Positions 32,965 through 42,058 are shown, numbered from the stretch's first letter. The stretch: DNA of 64,000 nt from an uncultured Lachnospiraceae bacterium (GCA_900551115.1 URUY01000020.1:1-64000), one strand, 5' to 3'. The notes: generated by a model not told the origin, from the letters alone. Translations and numbers: made by a program.

Positions 32965-34658
32965 ACCTGACAGGGCTGCAAAATACCGTCAAAAACGCTT
33001 TCTCCCAATATGTCCGGCTGTCCCTTATATTCCGCAAGCTCCGTTTTGGTTTTGGCATTGTGCAGTACAACCGTTACACTCTCCTGACCCGGCAGCTCCA
33101 TTCTCCATATGAGCAGTCCGCTTTCGTCCTCTGTCTTTATCCACTGCCTCGTCCCCTTTGCAATGGACGGATATTTTTTACGCAGTACAGCCAGCTTTTG
33201 ATACCACCCATACAAAGCCGCATCCCGCCGTTTTTCTTCCCACAGCATGCCCCTGCGGCAGTCCGGGTCCTTCCCGCCTGTCATGCCTGCTTCATCTCCA
33301 TAATAAATCATGGGCATACCGGGTGATAAAAGCTGTATGGCACTTGCCAGGCAGAGCGCTTCCTTCCGTTCTCCTGCCTCATATAAAAAACGGGGCGTAT
33401 CATGACTGCCTATCAGATTCCACAAAACCGGAAAAACCTTTGTATGCAGCCTGCCGCGCAGCATGTCAAGCTCTTCTGCAAAGGCTGTGGGACCTATCTG
33501 TCTTTTTGCCGCAAAATGAAGCACTGCCTGATAAAAACGGTAATTCATTACACTGTCCCATTCGTCACCCCGCAAAAATTCAGCCGCATAATGCCAGATT
33601 TCTCCTACAATGAGCGCCCGGGGATTTATTTCCCGCAGTCTTACCCTGAACTTTTTCCAGAAGGCATGGCCGATTTCATCTCCCACATCCAGCCGCCAGC
33701 CGTCAATCCCGCATTCTTTTGTCCAGTGTGCTATTACCTTAAAAATATACTCCTGTACTTCTTCGTTCCTGCAATTTAGCTTGGGCATTCCGCCATGATA
33801 CCCAAAGGTCCTGTAGGTCGGTGTGCCCGTCTCCTTTATGGGGAACTGCTCTGGGTAGTACCAGTCCCTGTAATGGGAGGCTTCCTGATTTTTCAGCAAA
33901 TCAGCAAAGGCAAAAAAGCGGGTGGAGGTATGGTTAAACACACCGTCTAAAATGACATACATACCATGGGCATGAGCTGCTTTTACCAAATTGCGCAAAT
34001 CTTCACCGGTGCCAAAATCAGGATCGATTTCCATGTAATCTATAGTATCGTACTTATGACTGGTTCCTGCTTTAAATATAGGCGTCAGATACAGCACCTC
34101 TGCTCCCAATTCGGACAGATAAGGTATCTTTTTTGTAATACCGGCAAGGTTGCCGCCAAACCGGTCCCTAAAATGAAGCTTTTCCTTATACCAGTCTGCC
34201 GTAAGCTCCTTATCGGAAGCAAAACGGTCCACAAAAATCTGATAAACAATCTTGCCTGCCGCCCAATCCGGTATCGCAAAAAGCTCTTCTTCCCGCACAT
34301 TCTGAGGGCAGTCAAACATGGCATAAATATCCTCCGGCTTTTCCTTATAAAAATTGTAATTACCGTAATATAAGGTTTCCCCGTTTGTATCTGTAAATGC
34401 AAAATAATAACGCATGCACAGCATATGAATGGTTACTCTTGCTTCATAATAATCCCGTATTCCGTCACAGGCAACCTTTTCCATCACAGCCTGCCCTCTG
34501 GTATCCTTCTTCTGCACCGGAATGTATTTATCCTGAAAAAAGAGCGTAACCGTATCCATATCCCCGGCCTTTGTATATATCCGTACAACAAATTCATCCT
34601 TTTCTTCAGCAAAACAAAATTCCCTGTCTGCATTATGTATAATTCCTGCCTTCTCCAT
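32943..34658 (-). CDS. GH13 neopullulanase/cyclomaltodextrinase-like enzyme
   Basis: A 571-aa enzyme. The first 115 or so residues form the N-terminal beta domain of the GH13_20 subfamily (EKAGIIHNADREFCFAEEKDEF, RIYTKAGDMDTVTLFF). The catalytic barrel contains VFNHTST, IDGWRLDVGDEIG (nucleophile Asp), ALIVGEIWH (acid Glu) and LIGSHDTPRF. ATG 34658 is preferred because homology to the family starts exactly there; a 14-codon longer frame starts at 34700. There is no signal peptide. It faces an AraC regulator gene across a 250-bp spacer, which suggests that regulator controls it. Confidence 0.9.
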   Translation of the reverse strand: MEKAGIIHNADREFCFAEEKDEFVVRIYTKAGDMDTVTLFFQDKYIPVQKKDTRGQAVMEKVACDGIRDYYEARVTIHMLCMRYYFAFTDTNGETLYYGNYNFYKEKPEDIYAMFDCPQNVREEELFAIPDWAAGKIVYQIFVDRFASDKELTADWYKEKLHFRDRFGGNLAGITKKIPYLSELGAEVLYLTPIFKAGTSHKYDTIDYMEIDPDFGTGEDLRNLVKAAHAHGMYVILDGVFNHTSTRFFAFADLLKNQEASHYRDWYYPEQFPIKETGTPTYRTFGYHGGMPKLNCRNEEVQEYIFKVIAHWTKECGIDGWRLDVGDEIGHAFWKKFRVRLREINPRALIVGEIWHYAAEFLRGDEWDSVMNYRFYQAVLHFAAKRQIGPTAFAEELDMLRGRLHTKVFPVLWNLIGSHDTPRFLYEAGERKEALCLASAIQLLSPGMPMIYYGDEAGMTGGKDPDCRRGMLWEEKRRDAALYGWYQKLAVLRKKYPSIAKGTRQWIKTEDESGLLIWRMELPGQESVTVVLHNAKTKTELAEYKGQPDILGESVFDGILQPCQVAVFVER

Positions 34659-34776
34659 ACCGCCCGCCTTTCCGAAACCGTTTTCTTTTAATATCATCAT
34701 ATCTCACTTTTATAGGCTTGTCTTGCACTATTTCTCATAAAAAATAACACAATTTCTACCTGTGAGTGTTTTTTTG

Positions 34777-34785
34777 TGTTATAAT
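34777..34785 (+). promoter_or_regulatory. Extended -10 promoter of the AraC gene
   Basis: TGTTATAAT (TGN plus perfect TATAAT). A second TATAAT follows at 34791-34796. No good -35 box is seen for either, which fits an extended -10 type or an activator-dependent promoter. Confidence 0.4.
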
Positions 34786-34910
34786 ACGGCTATAATCTGT
34801 TGGCAGCAGCTAAATGTGAAACTTTTAAGGAACGAGCGCGCGATTTTCATGGAATATAATTGCACGGACAAATTTCACACTTTTCTGCTACACAAAAAAG
34901 GAGTTCCCAC

Positions 34911-35762
34911 ATGAACGAAGCTTTAAAAGAATCCGTATCCCACGGCACAAAAGAATTTCCCTTTGCTTATTATGTGATGGAAAATATCCGTCCCGGCTTT
35001 AACGTGCCCCTGCACTGGCACGATGAAATTGAAATCCTCTATATTGAAAGCGGCTGTCTTACTCTTTCCATCAATCAGATAGCCTACACCGGTAAACCGG
35101 GAGATATCTTTTTGGTAAATCCCAGGGAAATCCATGGTATGCTGACCGATGACTGCACGGTCCGGTATCACGCCCTGCTGTTCCCCTTATCTTTTCTTAT
35201 CTTTCAGTCACGCAATACAGGCAGCAACGATTTTTATCTGCCTCTTTTGGAAGGACGGCTTTTGCTCTGTAACCACATTGATAAAGAAACCATTCATAAA
35301 GAAACAGCACAGACAATCCGCCGGGTGCTTTCCCTGCAAAAGACAAAGCCTTCCGGCTATCAGCTTGGGATTCAGATCTGCTGCGCACAGCTTCTCTATC
35401 TTTTATATGCGGAGGGCTGCTGCAACAGATTGTCTCCTGCAGACGGCGAGCTTGATATGAAAAGAGAAATCTTAACTTATCTGCAAAATAATTATGCGGG
35501 AAAAATATCTCTCCGCGAACTGGCTGACGCCTTTCACATGTCAGAAAAATATTTTTCCCGCTATTTTAAAAAAAATTTCCAAACGTCTCTTACTGATTAT
35601 CTAAACAGCCTCCGTCTGGAAAATGCTGCCAGACTGCTTTCCGAAACCGACCTTTCGATTACGGAAATTGCACTGCAGTCCGGCTTTAACAATGTCAGTT
35701 ATTTTATTCGTACCTTTAAAAATGCCTTTGGCTGTCCTCCCCTGCGCTACCGCCGGGGATAG
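34911..35762 (+). CDS. AraC-family transcriptional regulator
   Basis: A 283-aa regulator. The N-terminal cupin sensor reads FNVPLHWHDEIEILYIESGCLTLSIN, GKPGDIFLVNPREIHG; the C-terminal double helix-turn-helix is LRELADAFHMSEKYFSRYFKKNFQTSLTDYLN and SITEIALQSGFNNVSYFIRTFKNAFG. The ATG at 34911 follows AAAAAAGGAG; the upstream in-frame ATG at 34860 has none. It lies divergent from a neopullulanase gene. Its last 47 bp overlap the convergent isomerase-like gene. Confidence 0.9.
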   Translation: MNEALKESVSHGTKEFPFAYYVMENIRPGFNVPLHWHDEIEILYIESGCLTLSINQIAYTGKPGDIFLVNPREIHGMLTDDCTVRYHALLFPLSFLIFQSRNTGSNDFYLPLLEGRLLLCNHIDKETIHKETAQTIRRVLSLQKTKPSGYQLGIQICCAQLLYLLYAEGCCNRLSPADGELDMKREILTYLQNNYAGKISLRELADAFHMSEKYFSRYFKKNFQTSLTDYLNSLRLENAARLLSETDLSITEIALQSGFNNVSYFIRTFKNAFGCPPLRYRRG

Positions 35763-36591
35763 CCGCAAACAGCTTTAAAATGTGGTTTTTACAGGAAATA
35801 TTATCCTCCGGCGTGGTATTTTCCAGCGTCACATGCATGAACGGCTTCTTTTCTTTGATAAACTTCATAAGCGCCGTATAATCCATCTGACCAAGCCCCG
35901 CTCCTACGGAAACCAATTTATCCTTTTCTACCCTGTAATCCTTAATATGCACCATGGCAATATCTTCATCCAGTATTTCTATAGCCTCTTCCACGATTTC
36001 CCTCTGCTGCCCGTAATTGCTGATATCCAGCAGATTTACCGGGTCTAAAATCACCTGTAAATTGGGAGAAGCAATTTCTGTAAGCACCTGTCTTGCACGC
36101 GCCGGATTATATACAATATGCTTCCATACCGGCTCAATCGCCATAATAACACCCATCTGCTCTGCATACCTCACCACCGGACGCAGATTCTTAATAAAGA
36201 TTGCAAGTGCTTCCTCGCTGTGGCATTCCGGTACCGGCGTATAGGTCTCATTGGGTGCGCCCGTCTCCGTCCCCACCACACCGCAGCCTAAAAGGGATGC
36301 AAACCGGATATGCGCCATGTATCTGTTCTGTATCTTTTTTAATTTTTCCGGATTGGGATTGGCAAGGTTTAAATAACAGCCCAATACGGCAATATTCACA
36401 TCATTTTGGGCAAATACCTTTTTTATGTACATGGCAAGCCCCGGCGTCAGCGCGCCGTCATCGGTGGGAAATTCATTTATCACCTTAGAGAGTGCCAGAT
36501 GACCGCAGGCAAAGCCCAAATCATGCACATCCTTAATTCGCTCCTCAAAAGGAAGTTTCTTTGTATCATGTAATCTGATTCCAAGCTGCAT
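35716..36591 (-). CDS. Sugar phosphate isomerase/epimerase-like TIM-barrel protein
   Basis: A 291-aa AP-endonuclease-2/xylose-isomerase-like barrel. Metal-site segments are visible: AIEPVWKH (Glu), LDPVNLLD (Asp) and MVHIKDYRVEKDK (His/Lys), with HVTLENTTPED near the end. Members isomerise or epimerise free or phosphorylated sugars, but the substrate cannot be fixed from sequence. It is 2 bp downstream of the polygalacturonase gene, so a uronate or rhamnogalacturonan sugar is likely. Its 3' end overlaps that of the AraC gene. Confidence 0.82.
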   Translation of the reverse strand: MQLGIRLHDTKKLPFEERIKDVHDLGFACGHLALSKVINEFPTDDGALTPGLAMYIKKVFAQNDVNIAVLGCYLNLANPNPEKLKKIQNRYMAHIRFASLLGCGVVGTETGAPNETYTPVPECHSEEALAIFIKNLRPVVRYAEQMGVIMAIEPVWKHIVYNPARARQVLTEIASPNLQVILDPVNLLDISNYGQQREIVEEAIEILDEDIAMVHIKDYRVEKDKLVSVGAGLGQMDYTALMKFIKEKKPFMHVTLENTTPEDNISCKNHILKLFAAIPGGSAGEDSQRHF

Positions 36592-36593
36592 AC

Positions 36594-38147
36594 CTATTTT
36601 TCCTCCACGTTTACATCAATAAACTCCATGGCTTCTCCTGCCTGTCCCTCTATTTTAACATTTTCCAGCGTAAGCTTGGAAACATTTCTTGCAAAGAGCC
36701 CCCTCTTTGCGCTCTTTTCTACGCCCTCTGACATGGCAGGCACATCGCATTTTGCCTCTTCTGCATAAGAAACAGAAATATTCTTCATCACGATTTCTTC
36801 TATTTTTGCCTCGGGCAGGCCGTCAAAGTAAGCCGCAGCCACATGGCAGTTGGTACAATCCATGTTTTCAAATACCAGCTTCTTAATAGCAGGCGTCCTT
36901 TCGTCCACAGGATACGGCTCCCTGCTCTGTACATATTCTGTCTTGCCGTCAGGGTCGCAGAAATAAAAGCAGTTTACTACAAGCGGCGTCATCACATGGT
37001 CAAGGGTCAGGTTTCTAAAGGCAATGCCGTCCAGTACGGCGTCCTTGCCCCTGCCGCGCCTTGTCTTGATGCGGAGGCCTCTGTCCGTATGGCGGAAATA
37101 ACAGTCCTCCACAACCATGCCCTTAGCACCGCCTGCCATTTCGCTTCCTACCGTAACCGCACCGTGGCCGTTCTCCATAAGACACTGTCTCACATGCAGG
37201 TTTTCACAGGGTCTCTTATATTTTCTGCCCATATAAATCTTGCCGGATTTCACTGCGATACAGTCGTCACCCAGTGAAAAACGCACGCCTAATATCTCCA
37301 CATTTTTGCAGGATTCCGGGTCCAGTCCGTCCGTATTTGGAGAATCACTGGGATTCTGCACCGTCACACCGATAAATTTAAGGTCATCGGAGAAAAACGG
37401 ATGCAGCGTCCATGAGGGTGAATTTTTAAAGGTCAGCCCCTGCAGCGTCACGTTTTTACTGCTGTTTAAGAAAAACAGCCTGGGTCTGAAGGCAATATTC
37501 ATCACCTTCGGATTGTTCCACCAGTTTTCTTTGGAGGCGTTGCCGTTTATGGTGCCTTCTCCGTAAAGTACTACATTTTCCACGTTCACGCCGCAGATAA
37601 TGCCGGAAAACATAGGAAGGGGATTGCCCTCCCACGTACCCAGATGGTATTCATCCTGCTCGTCAGAGCTTTCGATTACACCGGGAAATACAGGAAAATG
37701 GGTTCTGTCCGTATCCGCCAAAAGCTCTGCACCCTTTGCAAGCTCAAGCTTCAAATCACTTTTTAAGAACAGGCTCGTAATCTTATAGGTTCCTGCAGGA
37801 ATATATACCCTGCTGTTTTTCGGGCATGCCATAATAGCCGCCTGAATAAAATGGGTATCATCCTGTATGCCGTCTCCCTTTGCCCCAAACTGTTTTACAT
37901 TAAGGGTAACAAACTCCGTATCGGTCTTTACCGATACGCTACAGACCTTCGTCTGCCCATCCTTTACCGAAATGGTATATTCCTTATCCGGCAAAAGACC
38001 GAAAATACCGGTTATGGTGGTTTCGGTTTCCCCGTAATATTCTTCGTTTACATACAGACTGTATTTCTTTTTTGTAAAATACCGTCCGCCGTCCTCTATT
38101 TCAACGGAAGCACTTCTTGCCGTACTCATAATGCATTTTATATTCAT
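36594..38147 (-). CDS. GH28 polygalacturonase (exo-acting type)
   Basis: A 517-aa protein with an N-terminal fibronectin-like domain (residues about 1-80, LLPDKEYTISVKDG) and a right-handed beta-helix starting LNVKQFGAKGDGIQDD. The four GH28 signatures are all intact: NTDGLD, GDDCIA, GHGAVTVGSE and RIKTRRG. The fibronectin-like start and PAGTYKITSLFLKSDLKLEL segment resemble exo-poly-alpha-galacturonosidases that release short products. There is no signal peptide. It overlaps the upstream GH105-like gene by 4 bp (translational coupling) and is followed 2 bp later by the TIM-barrel gene. Confidence 0.92.
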   Translation of the reverse strand: MNIKCIMSTARSASVEIEDGGRYFTKKKYSLYVNEEYYGETETTITGIFGLLPDKEYTISVKDGQTKVCSVSVKTDTEFVTLNVKQFGAKGDGIQDDTHFIQAAIMACPKNSRVYIPAGTYKITSLFLKSDLKLELAKGAELLADTDRTHFPVFPGVIESSDEQDEYHLGTWEGNPLPMFSGIICGVNVENVVLYGEGTINGNASKENWWNNPKVMNIAFRPRLFFLNSSKNVTLQGLTFKNSPSWTLHPFFSDDLKFIGVTVQNPSDSPNTDGLDPESCKNVEILGVRFSLGDDCIAVKSGKIYMGRKYKRPCENLHVRQCLMENGHGAVTVGSEMAGGAKGMVVEDCYFRHTDRGLRIKTRRGRGKDAVLDGIAFRNLTLDHVMTPLVVNCFYFCDPDGKTEYVQSREPYPVDERTPAIKKLVFENMDCTNCHVAAAYFDGLPEAKIEEIVMKNISVSYAEEAKCDVPAMSEGVEKSAKRGLFARNVSKLTLENVKIEGQAGEAMEFIDVNVEEK

Positions 38148-38704
38148 ACCAATCCTCCCAGTGCTTTTCCAAGCGGTTCATATTTTTCGGAAAGCAGCCA
38201 TTCTCTTGTACAGGCAAAAAGTATTGCTTCTCCTGCCAGAGAAAGTGCCTTTTTATCCCTGCCGTCGGTTTCGCCTTTTAAGCATTTTTCCGGAAATTCC
38301 GTCATGCAAAGCGCTTCTTTTTCCATAAACAGTTTGACATAGGTTCTCAGCAAATCCAAAACCGTCCTGTAATGCTCATATATTTCCGGGCTCATTACGG
38401 CAAGGGTATCCGTAAGCAGCTTTAAATAGCAGGACATATCCGGCAGGTTATAAGAATCCGAAAGTCTTTTACCCAGTGCCGTAAGCTGTGCTGCAATATC
38501 AGCATAGCCTGCCTTCTTTCCTTCTGTTGTATCATATTCCGTATAGGCAGGGTAAACAAGCCTTCCTGCCTTGTACACGTTCTCGTCCACGGCAGCCGTT
38601 ATCCATACGCCGTCACTGCTTCTTTCCAATCCTTTTATTTCCTGTGCCGCCTTTTCAAGCGCCTGCCTGTCGCCGCCAAGAGCCTTTTTCAACATATTTT
38701 TCAT
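38144..38704 (-). CDS. Half-size GH105-like protein of unknown activity
   Basis: A 186-aa helical protein without signal peptide. YPAYTEYDTTEGKKAGYADIAAQLTAL resembles the segment before the catalytic site of unsaturated rhamnogalacturonyl hydrolases (GH105), and SCYLKLLTDTLAVMSPEIYEHYRTVL resembles their GWY-LVDTLE helix. At about half the family's 350-370 residues it lacks much of the (alpha/alpha)6 barrel and the usual catalytic Asp region. It is coupled to the GH28 gene by an ATGA overlap. It could be a non-catalytic helper or a truncated enzyme. The family link is tentative. Confidence 0.6.
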   Translation of the reverse strand: MKNMLKKALGGDRQALEKAAQEIKGLERSSDGVWITAAVDENVYKAGRLVYPAYTEYDTTEGKKAGYADIAAQLTALGKRLSDSYNLPDMSCYLKLLTDTLAVMSPEIYEHYRTVLDLLRTYVKLFMEKEALCMTEFPEKCLKGETDGRDKKALSLAGEAILFACTREWLLSEKYEPLGKALGGLV

Positions 38705-38772
38705 AAAAATCCTTTCCTAAGGTAAATATAACTCTTTTCCAATCCTACTATATCATAATTCTTCATAAATGC

Positions 38773-38802
38773 AGAAAATGGGTGGACTTATGCGGTCCAC
38801 CC
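38773..38802 (-). terminator. Terminator after uxaA
   Basis: GGGTGGAC / GTCCACCC, an 8-bp stem with a 7-nt loop, 6 bp after the uxaA stop, with ATTTTC following on the minus strand. It separates the uxaB-uxaA unit from the GH105-like/GH28 unit. Confidence 0.75.
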
Positions 38803-38807
38803 CTCTT

Positions 38808-40301
38808 TTACAGGGTAACGCCCTGTTTAAATATTGCCATATCATGAAATCCTGCTTCTTCGCTGCATACCTTTTTGCCGGAAGCTACCTCTAAAATGTA
38901 ATCGAAAAATTTCTGTGTGGTCTCCTCCGTATCGGCATCTTCTGCCAGCACACCGGCGTTAAAATCAATCCAGCCGGCTTTCTTGCCTGCAAGCCTTGAA
39001 TTGGTTGAAATCTTTACTGTGGGAACCGGTGATGCAAACGGAGTACCCCGTCCCGTGGTAAACAGGACAATCTGTGCCCCTGCTGCCGCCAGCGCCGTTG
39101 CCGCTACCAGGTCGTTGCCCGGTGCGCTCAAAAGATTTAAGCCCTGCGTCTTTACGGTCTCGCCATATGCCAGAACACCCCGTACATAAGAGCTTCCCGA
39201 TTTCTGGGTACAGCCTAAGGACTTATCCTCCAGTGTGGAAATACCGCCCTTTTTGTTGCCCGGCGAAGGGTTTTCATAGATGGTCTGGTTGTGGCTCTTA
39301 AAATAGTTTTTAAAATCATTGATTAAGTCCACCGTTTTTTCAAAGAGCGCTTCGTTTTCGCAACGGTTCATAAGCAGGGTCTCTGCTCCGAACATCTCCG
39401 GTACTTCTGTTAAAATAGTAGTGCCGCCTCTTGCCGTCAGCATATCGGAAAACCGCCCTACCAGAGGATTTGCCGTAATGCCGGAAAGTCCGTCGCTGCC
39501 GCCGCATTTCATGCCCACGATCAGCTTACTCGTTCCCACTTCGCTTCTGGTAAAGCCTTTTGCATAGTCAATCAGTTCCTTACAGATTGCCACGCCATCG
39601 GCAATTTCATCATCGCTTTCCTGTGCTACTAAAAATTTCACCCTGTCAGGGTCATACTCCCCGATATATTTTTTCAATTCGTCAATATTGCTGTTTTCGC
39701 AGCCCAGACCTAAAACCAGCACGCCGCCTGCGTTGGGATGATTAATCAAATCCGCCAGTATGGTTCTGGTATGCTCCTGGTCGTCTCCCATCTGGGAACA
39801 GCCGTAAGGATGGGGGAATGCAATGACTTCCTCCACCGTACCTTCTGTAAAGGCGTTTGCTTCTTTTGCAATGGCAGTGGCAACATTATTGACACAGCCT
39901 ACAGTGGGAATGACCCATATTTCATTGCGGACACCCACCTTGCCGTCTTTTCTGACAAAGCCCATAAAGGTTGCTTCTTCCTTTTTCTCCAGGGACACCT
40001 CTACCGGATTGTAGCTGTAGGTCAGAAGGTCACCCAGGGCAGTCCCTACATTGTGGGTATGTATCCACTGTCCTTTATGAATATCTTCCTTTGCATTGCC
40101 TATCCGAAAGCCGTATTTGATTACCTCGCCGCCTTTTTTGATTTCCTGTAATGCCATTTTGTGGCCTGCCGGAATCTCTTCTGCAGCCGTCACGGTAATA
40201 TCCCCGTTTTTCCCGGCTACGGTAATGACCGTATCTGCCGGAATGGGATTCAAGGCAACGATTACATTGTCATTGTCATTGATTTTTATAAAGTTTTGCA
40301 T
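38808..40301 (-). CDS. uxaA: Altronate dehydratase
   Basis: A 497-aa enzyme that dehydrates D-altronate to 2-keto-3-deoxygluconate in galacturonate breakdown. Visible are the N-terminal SAF-like domain (residues 1-90), HPYGCSQMGDD, LGLGCENSNI, KCGGSDGLSGITANPLVG and FTTGRGTPFASPVPTVKI, all typical of UxaA. Conserved cysteines suit an iron-dependent enzyme. The gene overlaps uxaB by 16 bp, a close coupling of two successive pathway steps. Confidence 0.95.
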   Translation of the reverse strand: MQNFIKINDNDNVIVALNPIPADTVITVAGKNGDITVTAAEEIPAGHKMALQEIKKGGEVIKYGFRIGNAKEDIHKGQWIHTHNVGTALGDLLTYSYNPVEVSLEKKEEATFMGFVRKDGKVGVRNEIWVIPTVGCVNNVATAIAKEANAFTEGTVEEVIAFPHPYGCSQMGDDQEHTRTILADLINHPNAGGVLVLGLGCENSNIDELKKYIGEYDPDRVKFLVAQESDDEIADGVAICKELIDYAKGFTRSEVGTSKLIVGMKCGGSDGLSGITANPLVGRFSDMLTARGGTTILTEVPEMFGAETLLMNRCENEALFEKTVDLINDFKNYFKSHNQTIYENPSPGNKKGGISTLEDKSLGCTQKSGSSYVRGVLAYGETVKTQGLNLLSAPGNDLVAATALAAAGAQIVLFTTGRGTPFASPVPTVKISTNSRLAGKKAGWIDFNAGVLAEDADTEETTQKFFDYILEVASGKKVCSEEAGFHDMAIFKQGVTL

Positions 40302-41746
40302 AATGCTGCCCTCATACCGTTTTCTTTAATATCGTCAAGATAAGCGGCTACTGCGTCTGTCAGTCCTGCAACCTTTGTTAAATCCTGTCCGTGGAACTCT
40401 TCATTGGACAGATAAGCGGTAACAAAGGTTTTCGTATCCTTGCTGCTGTAGTCACGGAAAAATTCAAGGACCTTCATGTCGTCCATAATGTTGTACTCTG
40501 CTCCGTCCCTGTGACCGATAAGCGCCTTGTCACGGATTTCACTTCCTGTATAGAAGGCCATCAACGCTGCTATGGAAAAGGTCAGATGTACCGGCAGCTT
40601 TCCGTACTTGTCCACATATCCTAAAAAGCTGGGAAGGCATCTTGCTCTCCACTTGGATACGGAATTTAAGGAAATGGATAACAGGGCATGCTTTACATAG
40701 GGGTTGTTGAAACGGGTAATAACCGCATTTGCAAAGTCCTCCAGCTCCTCCTTCGGTAAGGTCAGGGTAGGAATCACTTCGTCAAAGATAGTCTTCGTCA
40801 TGAAGTTCTTGATATCATCATCCTGCATGGACTGCAGTACAATATCGTTGCCTGCAAGATAGGAAGCCAGTACAAAGGAGGTATGCGCACCGTTTAAGAT
40901 ACGAACCTTACGCTGCTTATACGGCTTCTGGTTGTCGGTAAAGATAACCGGCAGCCCTGCATCGGGAAGAGGGAATTCCTTGCTGATATCCTTATCGCTT
41001 TCAATAACCCAGAGTGCAAACGGCTCTCCCGTCACCAAAATTCTGTCCTCGTAGCCCAGGCTCTCCCAAATGGATTCTACTTCGTCTCTGGGATAACCGG
41101 TAATGATACGGTCTACTAAGGTAGAAGTAAAAATACAAGCTTCTTCAACCCAGGTCTTAAAGCCGTCTTCAAGCCCCCAGAGTGCAATAAGCTGCATAAC
41201 ACATTTCTTTAACATAATGCCGTTATCGTCAATCAGCTCAACAGGCAGCATCACAAGGCCCTTGTCAGCCGCACCGTTAAAGTGTTTATATCTTGTATAT
41301 AAGAATTTGGTTAATTTACCCGGAAAAGTCTTTGGCGGCTCTAATTCAAATCTGTCCGTATCATCAAACACAATGCCTGCCTCTGTTGTATTGGAAACTA
41401 CAAAACGCAGGGTATCAAGCTTTGCCAGATCCATGTATTTTTCGTATTCCGTGTAGGTATCTACCGCATCTGCCACACTGCTTACCACACGGTTTAATAC
41501 CTTTGCTTCTCCGTCAACAATCCCTCTTAAGGAAACGGTATACTGACAATCCTGCTCATGGAACATGGTAAGGTTGCCGAATTCAATAGGCTTAATCAAT
41601 ACAATGTCACCGTCAAACTTACCGGATTCGTTGGCAATATCAATCATGTAATCCACGAAACCGCGAAGGAAATTTCCTTCTCCAAACTGTACTACTCTGA
41701 CAGGTCTTTCCTTTTTGCCGCTAAGCGTTTTGTTCATTCGTTCCAT
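40286..41746 (-). CDS. uxaB: Tagaturonate reductase (altronate oxidoreductase)
   Basis: A 486-aa NADH-dependent enzyme of the mannitol dehydrogenase superfamily that reduces D-tagaturonate to D-altronate. The N-terminal VVQFGEGNFLRGFVDYMID nucleotide-binding start, FVVSNTTEAGIVFDD, and KVRILNGAHTSFVLASYLAGND (catalytic Lys/Asn/His region) are all present. It is first in the uxaB-uxaA operon. A palindromic operator lies directly downstream of its promoter. Confidence 0.95.
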   Translation of the reverse strand: MERMNKTLSGKKERPVRVVQFGEGNFLRGFVDYMIDIANESGKFDGDIVLIKPIEFGNLTMFHEQDCQYTVSLRGIVDGEAKVLNRVVSSVADAVDTYTEYEKYMDLAKLDTLRFVVSNTTEAGIVFDDTDRFELEPPKTFPGKLTKFLYTRYKHFNGAADKGLVMLPVELIDDNGIMLKKCVMQLIALWGLEDGFKTWVEEACIFTSTLVDRIITGYPRDEVESIWESLGYEDRILVTGEPFALWVIESDKDISKEFPLPDAGLPVIFTDNQKPYKQRKVRILNGAHTSFVLASYLAGNDIVLQSMQDDDIKNFMTKTIFDEVIPTLTLPKEELEDFANAVITRFNNPYVKHALLSISLNSVSKWRARCLPSFLGYVDKYGKLPVHLTFSIAALMAFYTGSEIRDKALIGHRDGAEYNIMDDMKVLEFFRDYSSKDTKTFVTAYLSNEEFHGQDLTKVAGLTDAVAAYLDDIKENGMRAALCKTL

Positions 41747-41831
41747 TTTCCTTCTCCTAACCCTTCTTAATCTTTTTGTTTTTGCTGTTTATTTTTATAA
41801 TGCACCTTTTTCATGGCACACTGCCGTTTCT

Positions 41832-41847
41832 TTGTAAGTGCTTACAA
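41832..41847. promoter_or_regulatory. LacI-type operator candidate at the uxaB start
   Basis: TTGTAAGTGCTTACAA: 7-bp perfect arms around a 2-bp centre, placed about 5 bp after the uxaB -10 box. A bound repressor would block transcription. The same core occurs before the ABC binding-protein gene at 7389-7402. Confidence 0.7.
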
Positions 41848-41851
41848 TATG

Positions 41852-41880
41852 ATTTTACCCCCATTTCCCTATTTCGTCAA
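41852..41880 (-). promoter_or_regulatory. Promoter of uxaB-uxaA
   Basis: Minus strand TTGACG, 17 bp, TAAAAT, immediately followed by the operator-like palindrome. Confidence 0.7.
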
Positions 41881-41969
41881 TACACCCTCTGCACATTTTT
41901 TTCTCTTGCAAATTCCGCATTTATGGCAGATTGTCAAATTTTTTAAAATTTTTATGTGAAAATTATCTA

Positions 41970-41998
41970 TTGAATTTCCCACTCGGTTCATATATAAT
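41970..41998 (+). promoter_or_regulatory. Promoter of the LacI-family regulator gene
   Basis: TTGAAT, 17 bp, TATAAT, about 60 bp before the start codon, divergent from the uxaB promoter. Confidence 0.7.
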
Positions 41999-42013
41999 TC
42001 AATTTAGGTTTTT

Positions 42014-42027
42014 TGAAACTGCTTACA
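42014..42027. promoter_or_regulatory. Weaker operator-like site in the regulator gene leader
   Basis: TGAAACTGCTTACA: the right half matches the TTACA arm of the uxaB operator and the left half is degenerate. Its place about 10-25 bp after the transcription start suggests modest autoregulation. Confidence 0.4.
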
Positions 42028-42058
42028 TCGTTATTTTCATAACAAAAGGGGCTGACAC

